DNA of 64,000 nucleotides, taken from assembly GCF_030409945.1 (NCBI RefSeq), contig NZ_JAUFQV010000028.1, forward strand, positions 186,001 through 250,000. The letters are read 5' to 3'. The DNA comes from Vibrio tapetis subsp. quintayensis (GTDB lineage: Bacteria; Pseudomonadota; Gammaproteobacteria; Enterobacterales; Vibrionaceae). Every line of letters begins with the position of its first letter. The first letter of the stretch is position 1. Shown piece after piece: positions 1 through 7,889 of the stretch. Below the pieces are notes generated by a model that was not told where the DNA came from, ran no database searches, and worked only from the letters and a program-made list of their open reading frames with translations. The position numbers were made by a program, and so were the translations under genes.

Positions 1-916
1 CGGCTTTACTGGCCGTGACAAAATTCTTAAGTTCGAAGGTTGCTATCATGGCCATGCTGACAGCTTACTGGTAAAAGCAGGCTCTGGCGCATTGACACTT
101 GGGCAACCAAGCTCTCCTGGTGTTCCTGCAGATTTTGCTAAGCATACATTAACGGCCACGTTCAATAATCTTGAATCCGTCCGTGAACTGTTTGCAGCTA
201 ACAAGGGCGAAATTGCTTGTATCATCGTTGAACCTGTTGCGGGCAACATGAACTGCATTCCTCCAGTGGAAGGTTTCCATGAAGGCCTACGTGAGATCTG
301 TGACCAAGAAGGCGCACTGCTGATTTTTGATGAAGTAATGACAGGCTTCCGCGTTGCACTAGGAGGCGCTCAAGCGCATTACAACATCAAGCCGGATCTA
401 ACAACATTAGGTAAGGTTATCGGCGGCGGCATGCCTGTCGGTGCTTTTGGTGGTCGTAAAGACGTAATGCAATACATTGCACCTACAGGGCCGGTTTACC
501 AAGCAGGTACGCTTTCAGGTAACCCTGTTGCAATGGCTGCAGGTTATGCTTGTTTGCAACTGCTGAAAGAAGAAGGCAATGAAAAACGCTTGAACTCTAA
601 AACCAAACAGCTTGCTAACGGTTTCAAAGAACTTGCAGATAAGCACGGTATTCCACTACTTGTGCACCAAGTTGGCGGTATGTTTGGCTTCTTCTTTACG
701 GACCAAGAAACCGTAACTTGCTATGAAGACGTAGCAAAATGCGACGTAGAGAAATTCAAAAAATTCTTCCACTACATGCTTAAGCACGGTGTTTACCTAG
801 CACCATCAGCGTTTGAAGCTAGCTTTACTTCATTAGCACACGGTTCAAAAGAAATTGATGCGACTCTAGAAGCCGCTGACCGTTGCTTTGCAATGTTGGC
901 ACAAGACAGCGAATAG
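1..916 (+). CDS. hemL: Glutamate-1-semialdehyde 2,1-aminomutase, C-terminal part
   Basis: The gene is cut by the left edge; the frame is open from base 2. HemL is a cytoplasmic PLP enzyme that converts glutamate-1-semialdehyde to 5-aminolevulinate, the last step of the C5 route to heme. Visible family signatures are [10 protein letters not shown] near the edge, the PLP-ring aspartate in [12 protein letters not shown], and the Schiff-base lysine in [14 protein letters not shown]. About 305 residues are present, so roughly the first 120 of a typical 430-residue enzyme are missing. A stem-loop with a T-tract follows 30 bases after the stop, so the gene ends its transcript. Identification is firm; the start cannot be judged. 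Confidence 0.97.
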   Translation, partial: GFTGRDKILKFEGCYHGHADSLLVKAGSGALTLGQPSSPGVPADFAKHTLTATFNNLESVRELFAANKGEIACIIVEPVAGNMNCIPPVEGFHEGLREICDQEGALLIFDEVMTGFRVALGGAQAHYNIKPDLTTLGKVIGGGMPVGAFGGRKDVMQYIAPTGPVYQAGTLSGNPVAMAAGYACLQLLKEEGNEKRLNSKTKQLANGFKELADKHGIPLLVHQVGGMFGFFFTDQETVTCYEDVAKCDVEKFKKFFHYMLKHGVYLAPSAFEASFTSLAHGSKEIDATLEAADRCFAMLAQDSE

Positions 917-947
917 CAATAAGTGCCCCATAGCGTCTAAACACAAG

Positions 948-971
948 GAGCCAGTTTTTACTGGCTCTTTT
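948..971 (+). terminator. Rho-independent terminator of hemL
   Basis: An 8-bp perfect stem (GAGCCAGT at 948-955, ACTGGCTC at 960-967) with a TTTT loop is followed by a short T run. It lies 32 bases after the hemL stop codon. Confidence 0.85.
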
Positions 972-1024
972 CATATCTAATCCTCAGAAAAACAGTTCAC
1001 CTGAAATCCTGCTATCGCTATTGC

Positions 1025-1138
1025 CTATTGCCAATAAAAAACGACCAAAACGAATAAACTGACCATAATCAAGCTAAACCAAGGTAACTTGATGCGTTTT
1101 TTGGTTTTTGAACACGACTTCTCACCACAACATGCCAT
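1025..1138 (-). CDS. Candidate 37-residue Cys-rich single-pass membrane peptide
   Basis: This short minus-strand frame was found by reading the hemL to AI-2E gap. It starts at ATG 1138 (a second ATG lies directly upstream at 1141) and has a GGAG at 1145-1148, six bases from the 1138 start. The product begins MACCGEKSC, continues with a basic stretch (SKTKKRIK), then a proline-tryptophan and about 17 hydrophobic residues (FSLIMVSLFVLVVFYW), and ends in Gln before TAG. That is the layout of a small tail-type inner-membrane protein with three cysteines on the basic, probably cytoplasmic side. The function is unknown. Support is the ribosome site and the organised composition; I have no homology evidence, so it could be chance. 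Confidence 0.5.
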   Translation of the reverse strand: MACCGEKSCSKTKKRIKLPWFSLIMVSLFVLVVFYWQ

Positions 1139-1141
1139 CAT

Positions 1142-1303
1142 CAACTCCAAACTATTGCGCCAAAACCTTACGTATCATCCCTATTTTTATAGCCAATACG
1201 TACGGTAAATAAGATTCACTCTCAAGTATAACGGTTAATTATTTGATAAGCGTCTGTTTTATGTCCATTATATCCAGTAACTTATTATGCAGAGAACACT
1301 ACC
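1142..1303. other. Intergenic remainder upstream of the AI-2E family gene
   Basis: This is the rest of the 387-base hemL to transporter gap. It is AT-rich and must hold the promoters of the plus-strand transporter gene and, if it is real, of the minus-strand small ORF. I see no convincing operator or RNA element. Confidence 0.4.
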
Positions 1304-2389
1304 GTGCCAGAAAAATTAAAGTTAGCCTCCAGCCATTGGGTACTTGTGATTGCGTTACTTGCAGCAGCCTATGCGTGTTTTTTGCTGGTTGAACCTTATG
1401 TAAACTCAATCATTTTGGCTTTCATCATTTCACTATTGATGTTTCCGGTTCACGAATGGGTTGAAAACAAACTGCCAAACTACCGAAATACCGCGTCGGT
1501 AGTGTCTTGTTTATTCCTTGTGGTTATCATTGTGCTGCCATTACTCGCAGTATTTGCAGCAATCGTGCAGCAAGCGTCTTTGTTTTCCCAAAATGTCTAC
1601 CAATGGGGCACAACAGGAGGAATGCAAGAAGCACTCAATCACCCATTAATATTGCAAGTATTTGACTTAATAAACAAATACCTTCCTTTTGACGCGATAC
1701 AGCCACAAGAAATAGCACAAAAAGTGGCAGGACTTATTTCTGGCTTTGGCACCCAGCTGGTCGCTATCAGCGCCAAAATCCTAGGAGATGCCACCGGGTT
1801 TATCGTCGATTTCTTCTTAATGCTGTTCGTGTTGTTTTTCTTACTTCGAGATCACGACAAAATCATTCTAGCAATCCGTCATATATTGCCATTATCACGT
1901 AGCCAAGAAGATCGCCTACTTGCCGAAGTAGAGCAAGTTTCTAAATCCGCGGTTCTAGGGTCCTTCCTTACCGCTATAGCGCAAGGGCTTGCAGGTGGTT
2001 TTGGAATGTGGCTCGCGGGTTTCCCTGGGTTATTCTGGGGCACAATGATGGGCTTCGCATCATTCATTCCCGTGGTCGGCACTGCACTCATTTGGATTCC
2101 TGCGACGGCTTTCTTGTTTATTAGCGGAGAAACCTCGTGGGGCATATTCTTGCTGATTTGGAGTGTTGCGATCGTTGGTTCAATTGACAACGTATTAAGA
2201 CCGCTTCTGATGCAAGGCAGTGCTGGCATGAATACCTTGATGATATTCTTCTCATTGTTGGGTGGTATTCAACTGTTCGGCTTGATTGGCCTAATTTACG
2301 GCCCGCTGATCTTTGCGATTACTATGGTGTTGTTTAATATCTACGAGGAAGAATTTAACAGCTTCTTGAGCAAGCAAGATAACAACTGA
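1304..2389 (+). CDS. AI-2E family transporter (PerM/YdiK-like permease)
   Basis: A 361-residue integral membrane protein with a short cytoplasmic N-terminus and about seven to eight hydrophobic segments. It has the family pattern of two or three helices at residues 10-90, a soluble middle section (about 95-150), and a C-terminal helix block containing [18 protein letters not shown] and a GPLIFAIT segment. The family (Pfam AI-2E_transport) includes TqsA, but many members export other solutes or act with sodium/proton exchange, so AI-2 is not established as the substrate. The start is GTG, with a weak purine-rich site (AGAGA) upstream. A strong terminator follows 30 bases after the stop, so it is monocistronic. 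Family certain, substrate unknown. Confidence 0.85.
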   Translation: MPEKLKLASSHWVLVIALLAAAYACFLLVEPYVNSIILAFIISLLMFPVHEWVENKLPNYRNTASVVSCLFLVVIIVLPLLAVFAAIVQQASLFSQNVYQWGTTGGMQEALNHPLILQVFDLINKYLPFDAIQPQEIAQKVAGLISGFGTQLVAISAKILGDATGFIVDFFLMLFVLFFLLRDHDKIILAIRHILPLSRSQEDRLLAEVEQVSKSAVLGSFLTAIAQGLAGGFGMWLAGFPGLFWGTMMGFASFIPVVGTALIWIPATAFLFISGETSWGIFLLIWSVAIVGSIDNVLRPLLMQGSAGMNTLMIFFSLLGGIQLFGLIGLIYGPLIFAITMVLFNIYEEEFNSFLSKQDNN

Positions 2390-2419
2390 TCTTCGTTATA
2401 ACGAGATAAAAACTTCAAG

Positions 2420-2460
2420 CAATGAGCGGATTATGCGAAAATCCGCCCATTGTTATTTTT
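2420..2460 (+). terminator. Terminator between the AI-2E gene and rsmC
   Basis: Thirteen-base arms (CAATGAGCGGATT at 2420-2432 and AATCCGCCCATTG at 2440-2452, one G-T pair) enclose a 7-base loop and are followed by TTATTTTT. It overlaps an in-frame upstream ATG (2433) of rsmC, which argues that this ATG is not the rsmC start. Confidence 0.85.
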
Positions 2461-2471
2461 ACGAGCTCACT

Positions 2472-3494
2472 ATGTCTTCTTATACCGCGCCAAGCCAAAT
2501 TGCCCAACGACAACTCGCCTACTTTGCCGATAAACATGTTCTTGTCGCTGGAGAGGCTGAAGACCTATTCCCAATTGAACTGGCTAAGCACTGTCTATCC
2601 GTCGACGTATTTACGACTCATTACGGCTATTACCGACAGCTTAAAGATAATGACACAGTGACGACTCATTTTGGTGCTGAGTTCACTTCAGAAACCCAAG
2701 CAGACATGGTGCTACTTTATTGGCCAAAAGCGAAAGCCGAAGCTGAGTACTTGCTGACCATGCTGATGAGCAAACTTGGGCCAGATACCGAAATTTGTGT
2801 GATTGGTGAGAACCGCTCAGGCGTTAAAAGTGTTGAGAAGATGTTCAAGCCATTTGGCCTGATCAAGAAATACGACTCTGCACGACGTTGCTCTTTTTAT
2901 TGGGGCCAATGCACAGAACAAGTGGCTCCTTTTGTTTTGCAAGATTGGTTCAAAACCTATTCTTTAGACGTCGAGAAAACAACCGTAACCATTAAGAGCT
3001 TACCCGGTGTATTCAGCCACGGTGAATTTGATGCAGGTAGCCAATTACTTATCGACAACTTACCAAAGCTCAAAGGCAAAGTGCTCGATTTTGGCTGCGG
3101 TGCGGGTGTCCTTGGTACCATCATGCTGCTGAAAAATCCTGAAATTAGCATAGATATGTGTGATATCAGTGCGTTAGCGGTTGCTTCGAGTCAAGAAACG
3201 TTGAAAGCAAATGCCCTAACTGGCCAGGTTTTTGCTAGTGATGTGTATTCAGATACACAAAGTGACTATCAATTTATTATCAGTAATCCCCCGTTTCACT
3301 CAGGGTTAGACACCAGCTACAATGCCACTGAAACGCTGTTAGCCAAAGCCCCGGGTAAACTCAATCGTAAAGGTGAATTAGTCATTGTTGCTAATAGTTT
3401 TTTACGCTACCCACCGATCATTGAACAAGCATTCGGCCACTGTAATATTAGCGCTAAAACGACTAAATTTGCGATTTACCACGCTTCAAAATAA
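2472..3494 (+). CDS. rsmC: 16S rRNA (guanine-1207-N2)-methyltransferase
   Basis: RsmC methylates G1207 in helix 34 of 16S rRNA in the 30S subunit using S-adenosylmethionine. The protein is 340 residues from ATG 2472, close to the E. coli length of 343. It has the usual duplicated layout: a degenerate N-terminal methyltransferase-like half (about 1-170) and a catalytic C-terminal half with the SAM-binding motif [11 protein letters not shown] and the base-flipping tetrad NPPFH. The frame is open upstream to an ATG at 2433, but that codon lies in the loop of a terminator, and [15 protein letters not shown] matches where RsmC proteins begin, so 2472 is preferred. A stem-loop lies after the stop. 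Confidence 0.95.
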   Translation: MSSYTAPSQIAQRQLAYFADKHVLVAGEAEDLFPIELAKHCLSVDVFTTHYGYYRQLKDNDTVTTHFGAEFTSETQADMVLLYWPKAKAEAEYLLTMLMSKLGPDTEICVIGENRSGVKSVEKMFKPFGLIKKYDSARRCSFYWGQCTEQVAPFVLQDWFKTYSLDVEKTTVTIKSLPGVFSHGEFDAGSQLLIDNLPKLKGKVLDFGCGAGVLGTIMLLKNPEISIDMCDISALAVASSQETLKANALTGQVFASDVYSDTQSDYQFIISNPPFHSGLDTSYNATETLLAKAPGKLNRKGELVIVANSFLRYPPIIEQAFGHCNISAKTTKFAIYHASK

Positions 3495-3510
3495 GATCGT
3501 GAAAACCATC

Positions 3511-3533
3511 AGAGCCCAGTACTAATGGGCTCT
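3511..3533 (+). terminator. Stem-loop after rsmC, weak terminator
   Basis: An 8-bp perfect stem (AGAGCCCA at 3511-3518, TGGGCTCT at 3526-3533) has a 7-base loop. It is followed by AAAATC rather than T residues, so it may be an RNA 3'-end structure instead of an intrinsic terminator. Confidence 0.4.
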
Positions 3534-3706
3534 AAAATCAGCTCAAACGTACTATTTTTGCGTTACTACCCGCGAAATCCCCTCCACTTACTTGATAAAG
3601 AAAAAAAACATCGTATAAACGTTAAAAACGTCAATATAATCATTTTCCTTAGCCATCGAAATTAACGAGACAGGCTAGAACTACGGCCAATTTAACGCAG
3701 TTATCT

Positions 3707-6700
3707 ATGATACGATTTCATCGAAAGCAAAAATTCAAACGCCTACAACACACCTTAATGGTCGCATTCTTGGCGCTCAGCATTATTCCATTAACCGTTA
3801 TCGCACTCTTTTTTCTCCAGTCTCATAGCCAAGACTTACAAGAACAAAGTACCTCGCATTTGATTTCGGTGAGGGATTCAAAAAAACAACAGCTTCTGGA
3901 TTACTTTCAAGCAAAAGAATCGGAAGCCATGGGATTTGTACGCTCTGAGCTTGCCTACGCAAGTGGTGGTCGATTTTACGGGTTAGTCAGTGCATTTAGA
4001 GACCTAGGTGAAGATGTTGAAAAAGCACGTCAACATGCCCAACAACGCTATATCAAAGGTTCTGGTAGCAAAATAAAGACCTCAGTTTTACGCGAATCCA
4101 GTGATTTTGCAGGAAGTGAACGCTACCGTCTTTTACATAAGCGATATCATTGGGGCTATTTAGAACTGCTCAAACGTTCCGATTTTGATGACATTCTTCT
4201 GGTTGATCTTAAAGGGAACGTGACCTACTCCGTTAATAAATACGACAACTTTGGTACTAACCTACTCACTGGGCGCTATAAGCACACTAACCTAGGAAAA
4301 ACATTCGCCAGTATCCAAAACCTAATGGAACAATTGGATCCAGAGACCGATGAAATTCCTACCGCATACTCTGACTTCACTTTAGAAGGGAACGAACACG
4401 TTGCCTGGATCGCCGCGCCAATCTTGCAGCAAGGCTACTTACATAGCTACGCCATCTTAAGGCTGCCAAGCACCAAGCTATTGAAACTATTTAAAGACAA
4501 CACTGAATCTAACTCCATCAAAAGTCTATTAGTTGGAGATGATAATCAGCCTCGACTATTAAATCTGTCTCAAGACGATGTCATTGCCAGCCAAAAAATC
4601 ATTGATATTGCTTTAAAAGGCCAAACTTCCGTTAAAAGTTTTGATAATGCCAATGGTGAACGGGTGATCGCAGCCTATACCTCCGTGCAAATTCGAGATC
4701 TTCGTTGGGCGTTGATTACAGAGCTACCAGAAAAACTGGCTTACGCTCGAATCCATCAGCTAGAAAAACTGTTTGTCGTGGCCATGCTTATTGCCATTAT
4801 ATTGGTTTTTATTTGCTCACATTATCTTTCCAACTTCATCACCTCACCGCTACTTAAGCTTACTTGGTCTGCTGAACGAGTATCAGCAGGAGATCTTGAT
4901 GAAGATATGTTCACCACTAGCAGGAAAGATGAAATCGGCCGTTTGGCTGTGAGCTTTGAGCGTATGCAGCGCTCTATCCGTGAAAAAATTCAAACCATTG
5001 GTAAACAAAACCAAGAGTTAGAACAAAACCTCACCATTATCTCTCAACAAAATGACGAGTTGCACTTAGCCAACAAACTCAAAGATGAATTTCTTGCCAC
5101 GACTTCGCATGAACTGCGAACCCCGCTACATGGCATGATTGGCATCGCTGAAGCTCTCATATCGGGCGCAAATGGGTCGATTCCAGCAAACCAACGCCAC
5201 CAATTAGAGATCATCATAAACAGCGGCCAGCGCTTAGCCACCTTGGTGGATGACTTGCTCGACTATCACAAGATGCGCTACGGCAGCCTGGATATTCAAA
5301 CCAATGCCGTCAACCTTTCGGGTGCTACGCGATTAGTTTTAGAGCTGTCGCAACATCTACTCGGCAACAAGCCTTTACGCATCATTAATCAGGTGCCCGT
5401 TGATTTACCGTTAGTGAGTGCTGACCCTCAACGTTTGGAGCAGGTTCTCTATAACCTCATTGGCAATGCTATAAAGTACACAAGTGAAGGCAAAATCGTT
5501 ATTTCCGCTACCATTTTAGATGATGCAGTTCGAATTCAAGTAGTTGATACTGGGCAAGGTATACCAGCCGAGCAACTGGATCATATTTTCGAACCTCTAA
5601 TCCAAGCTGGTCAGGACTCTAATCGCTATCGTCAGGGCTCTGGTTTAGGGTTATCCATCAGCCGCCAATTGGTTGAGTTGATGGGCGGCACTTTGTATGT
5701 AAGTAGCCAACCACTGGTCGGCACAACATTCAGTTTCTCTTTACCACTAGCAAACGATGAAGAGATTGCAACTTCACAGGTACTAAACACCGCGAGCCAC
5801 TTTCAAGCCCCGGAGCAAAATGACTCTAACCTTGGCGACAATAACGCGCTGCCAGACAATCCGGATGGTCCACTATTAATCGTTGCCGATGACGAACCCG
5901 TAAATCTTCAAATTCTGGATAGCTTCTTACGAATGGAAGGCTATCGAGTTAAAACAGCCCAAGACGGCCCTGAAGCACTTGAGTTGGTAATGTCAGAGAA
6001 ACCTGAGCTGCTCTTACTCGATGTTATGATGCCAGGAATGAGTGGCTATCAGGTCTGTGAACAAATAAGACAAAGCTACGATCATGCTGAGCTACCCGTT
6101 ATTATGCTGACAGCACTAAGCCAAACAAACGATCGAGTCAAAGGCTTTGATTCAGGGGCTAACGACTATCTAACGAAACCATTTAATAAGCTGGAGCTGG
6201 CATCTCGAATAAAAGCTCACCTCGCGGCCAGCAAGGCCGAGCAGAGGCGACTAGAAAATCAACTTCTGCAACAAGAGCTTAAGCAAAGAGAAGTCATCGA
6301 AGCGAACTTGCTAGAAACACAAGGCCGCCTCTTAGAACAACTAGAATCTGCACCTGAAGCGATAATTTGCATTAATGATGACGGTCGTATTCGTTTTGCG
6401 AACGATTCTGCTGCCAAGCTCTTTAAGCGCTCTGCTGAGCAACTAAAACGCAGTCAGGCTGAAGAAATCATTGCGCCAAAATACCTAAACTTGAATGACG
6501 TTCACTATTGTGGCGACATTGATATTTACGTTGGCGACAAACGAGAGCACATCTCCAGCGACATATTGCTACTTCCTGAGGGTTCCGGCCTGCGTTCAAT
6601 GTACATATTCAATGTAGGCGGTGGCGCTAATACAGTCCGCGTCAACAACTTGGAAACGGCAGTCGAAGCACTTTCGAGTTATGCCTTCGAAGGTGACAAA

Positions 6701-7093
6701 GCAAAACTGCAGCAACTTAAGGAGTTGGGGGGAGAGTTTACCCGCATCGCTGATAAGGTCTCAGGTCAAGGTGGCGATAAACAAGAATTGATGCGCGAGA
6801 TACTGGTTGATGCCATGACAACCGCTATCGACTATTGGGAAACAGACAGTGGTCAAAGTAAGTTTGCCTTTGCTGAACAAAGTGGCTTGTGGCGCGTGTA
6901 CCTAGACCGCAGTACACTGCAAACTCGCACATTAGATAAGTATTTACGTAAAGAAACACTACCTAAGACGCCTCGTTGGCGTACCGTGCTTAATTCTATG
7001 GATTACATCCTTGAGCATTGCAGCAGTGCGACTCAACAGCGGGCTCATTTAGAGATACTAAGAAACAAAATACAGAAGTTACTGACCAGTTAG
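3707..7093 (+). CDS. chiS: Chitin catabolic cascade regulator, hybrid sensor kinase
   Basis: A 1128-residue inner-membrane hybrid kinase matching Vibrio ChiS in length, order and position. Order seen: membrane helix about 18-38, periplasmic sensor about 40-350, second helix about 354-376, HAMP, HisKA with His468 in TTSHELRTPLHG, HATPase (DTGQGI, GSGLGLSI), receiver about 722-836 with Asp772 in LLLLDVMMPGMSG and a lysine in YLTKPF, PAS-like segment about 880-960, and a C-terminal domain about 1020-1128. In V. cholerae that last region is a DNA-binding domain, so ChiS acts directly on promoters, and the periplasmic chito-oligosaccharide binding protein holds it off until ligand appears. That protein is the next gene here. 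A terminator follows chiS, so the operon downstream has its own promoter. Confidence 0.93.
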   Translation: MIRFHRKQKFKRLQHTLMVAFLALSIIPLTVIALFFLQSHSQDLQEQSTSHLISVRDSKKQQLLDYFQAKESEAMGFVRSELAYASGGRFYGLVSAFRDLGEDVEKARQHAQQRYIKGSGSKIKTSVLRESSDFAGSERYRLLHKRYHWGYLELLKRSDFDDILLVDLKGNVTYSVNKYDNFGTNLLTGRYKHTNLGKTFASIQNLMEQLDPETDEIPTAYSDFTLEGNEHVAWIAAPILQQGYLHSYAILRLPSTKLLKLFKDNTESNSIKSLLVGDDNQPRLLNLSQDDVIASQKIIDIALKGQTSVKSFDNANGERVIAAYTSVQIRDLRWALITELPEKLAYARIHQLEKLFVVAMLIAIILVFICSHYLSNFITSPLLKLTWSAERVSAGDLDEDMFTTSRKDEIGRLAVSFERMQRSIREKIQTIGKQNQELEQNLTIISQQNDELHLANKLKDEFLATTSHELRTPLHGMIGIAEALISGANGSIPANQRHQLEIIINSGQRLATLVDDLLDYHKMRYGSLDIQTNAVNLSGATRLVLELSQHLLGNKPLRIINQVPVDLPLVSADPQRLEQVLYNLIGNAIKYTSEGKIVISATILDDAVRIQVVDTGQGIPAEQLDHIFEPLIQAGQDSNRYRQGSGLGLSISRQLVELMGGTLYVSSQPLVGTTFSFSLPLANDEEIATSQVLNTASHFQAPEQNDSNLGDNNALPDNPDGPLLIVADDEPVNLQILDSFLRMEGYRVKTAQDGPEALELVMSEKPELLLLDVMMPGMSGYQVCEQIRQSYDHAELPVIMLTALSQTNDRVKGFDSGANDYLTKPFNKLELASRIKAHLAASKAEQRRLENQLLQQELKQREVIEANLLETQGRLLEQLESAPEAIICINDDGRIRFANDSAAKLFKRSAEQLKRSQAEEIIAPKYLNLNDVHYCGDIDIYVGDKREHISSDILLLPEGSGLRSMYIFNVGGGANTVRVNNLETAVEALSSYAFEGDKAKLQQLKELGGEFTRIADKVSGQGGDKQELMREILVDAMTTAIDYWETDSGQSKFAFAEQSGLWRVYLDRSTLQTRTLDKYLRKETLPKTPRWRTVLNSMDYILEHCSSATQQRAHLEILRNKIQKLLTS

Positions 7094-7149
7094 ATGTGCT
7101 GATTACTCATCGTCCCCTATCAGCACTACGCCGCATTGAACTGAAAACA

Positions 7150-7181
7150 ATGGCCCATCAGACCTCTGATGGGCCATTTTT
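7150..7181 (+). terminator. Rho-independent terminator of chiS
   Basis: Twelve-base complementary arms (TGGCCCATCAGA at 7151-7162, TCTGATGGGCCA at 7165-7176), of which the inner pairs must open to form a loop, are followed by TTTTT. Confidence 0.9.
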
Positions 7182-7502
7182 CCGCCATTGAAATAGTTAC
7201 CCTGAATGAAAGCTTCACATCGTAAGCAACTCCCGTTCGTCACTGCGTATCCGCTTATTATCATACTGACGAAGGAAAGATTCCAACCGATATAACCTGC
7301 GTTCGTATGAGTAAGAAAGCAGCGGTTAAACGTTATTTATTTGGATTAATTAAGCTATCAATCTGGCAGTAAGTTCAAATAAAAACAGTCAAGGTTGATG
7401 CAATATTTCACCAAAAGTGGATTAAGTTCATCGGATTGAGAACCGAGTCACAACAATTTGTCAGTATTAATTTGCCATGTGAAATTGACGAAAAATAACG
7501 AC

Positions 7503-7518
7503 TTTGAACTGGATCACC
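7503..7518 (+). promoter_or_regulatory. CRP-like site, distal
   Basis: TTTGA-ACTGGA-TCACC matches TGTGA-N6-TCACA at eight of ten core positions. Chitin use is catabolite-controlled in vibrios, which fits, but this is pattern matching only. Confidence 0.4.
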
Positions 7519-7564
7519 TATATAAAAACAACGACAATCACCCCTTACAGGGAAGCGTTCAAGG

Positions 7565-7576
7565 GTTAGTACTCAC
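7565..7576 (+). promoter_or_regulatory. SlmA-binding palindrome
   Basis: GTTAGTACTCAC differs by one base from the palindromic SlmA (nucleoid occlusion factor) consensus GTGAGTACTCAC. SlmA is a known direct activator of the chitobiose operon in V. cholerae, and this site lies 314 bases before the first gene of the orthologous operon. Confidence 0.7.
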
Positions 7577-7605
7577 TAACAAAAATGCCATTACATGAAA
7601 TAAAA

Positions 7606-7621
7606 CTTGACCTGAATCACT
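7606..7621 (+). promoter_or_regulatory. CRP-like site, proximal
   Basis: CTTGA-CCTGAA-TCACT with A-rich and T-rich flanks matches the CRP dyad at seven of ten core positions. It lies 30 bases downstream of the SlmA site. Confidence 0.35.
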
Positions 7622-7889
7622 TTAAATATTTGTATAACAAACAACCAGAACAACTGTAAATTGACGTTTGTTACGGAGTGAAAGGGTATTTTAACGTTTT
7701 TAACGGACACTCCAATTGACCGTAATACCAACAAGGTGTTTTCTTATAGGTGACCGAGGGCTATAGGCCACCCAACTTTCATCAATATTCAGTCGAAGTT
7801 GGAGGATTTTGGGATAGTCATCGGCGAGTGTTTCCAATTGAAAACATTCCCAACTTAGTGAAACAAAAAGCAATGAGTAAGGAACAGCT

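Larger units (their letters stand above)
7182..7889 (+). promoter_or_regulatory. Control region and leader of the chitobiose operon
   Basis: About 700 bases lie between the chiS terminator and the cbp start codon, far more than elsewhere in the window. They hold a SlmA-type palindrome (7565-7576), two CRP-like sites (7503-7518 and 7606-7621), AT-rich tracts, and a leader with competing hairpin segments (7772-7856). A TTGACG at 7661-7666 is a possible -35 element, but no good -10 lies at 17 bases, and TATAAC at 7633-7638 is an alternative -10; I cannot choose the start site. Short open frames here (7700-7900 minus, 7750-7932 plus) have no ribosome site or recognisable product. In V. cholerae the matching region binds ChiS and SlmA. 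Confidence 0.7.

Noticed and set aside
7410..7500. Possible HapR/LuxR binding site upstream of cbp
   Set aside because: AT-rich stretches resemble half of the LuxR consensus, but no segment matches both halves, so it was not listed.
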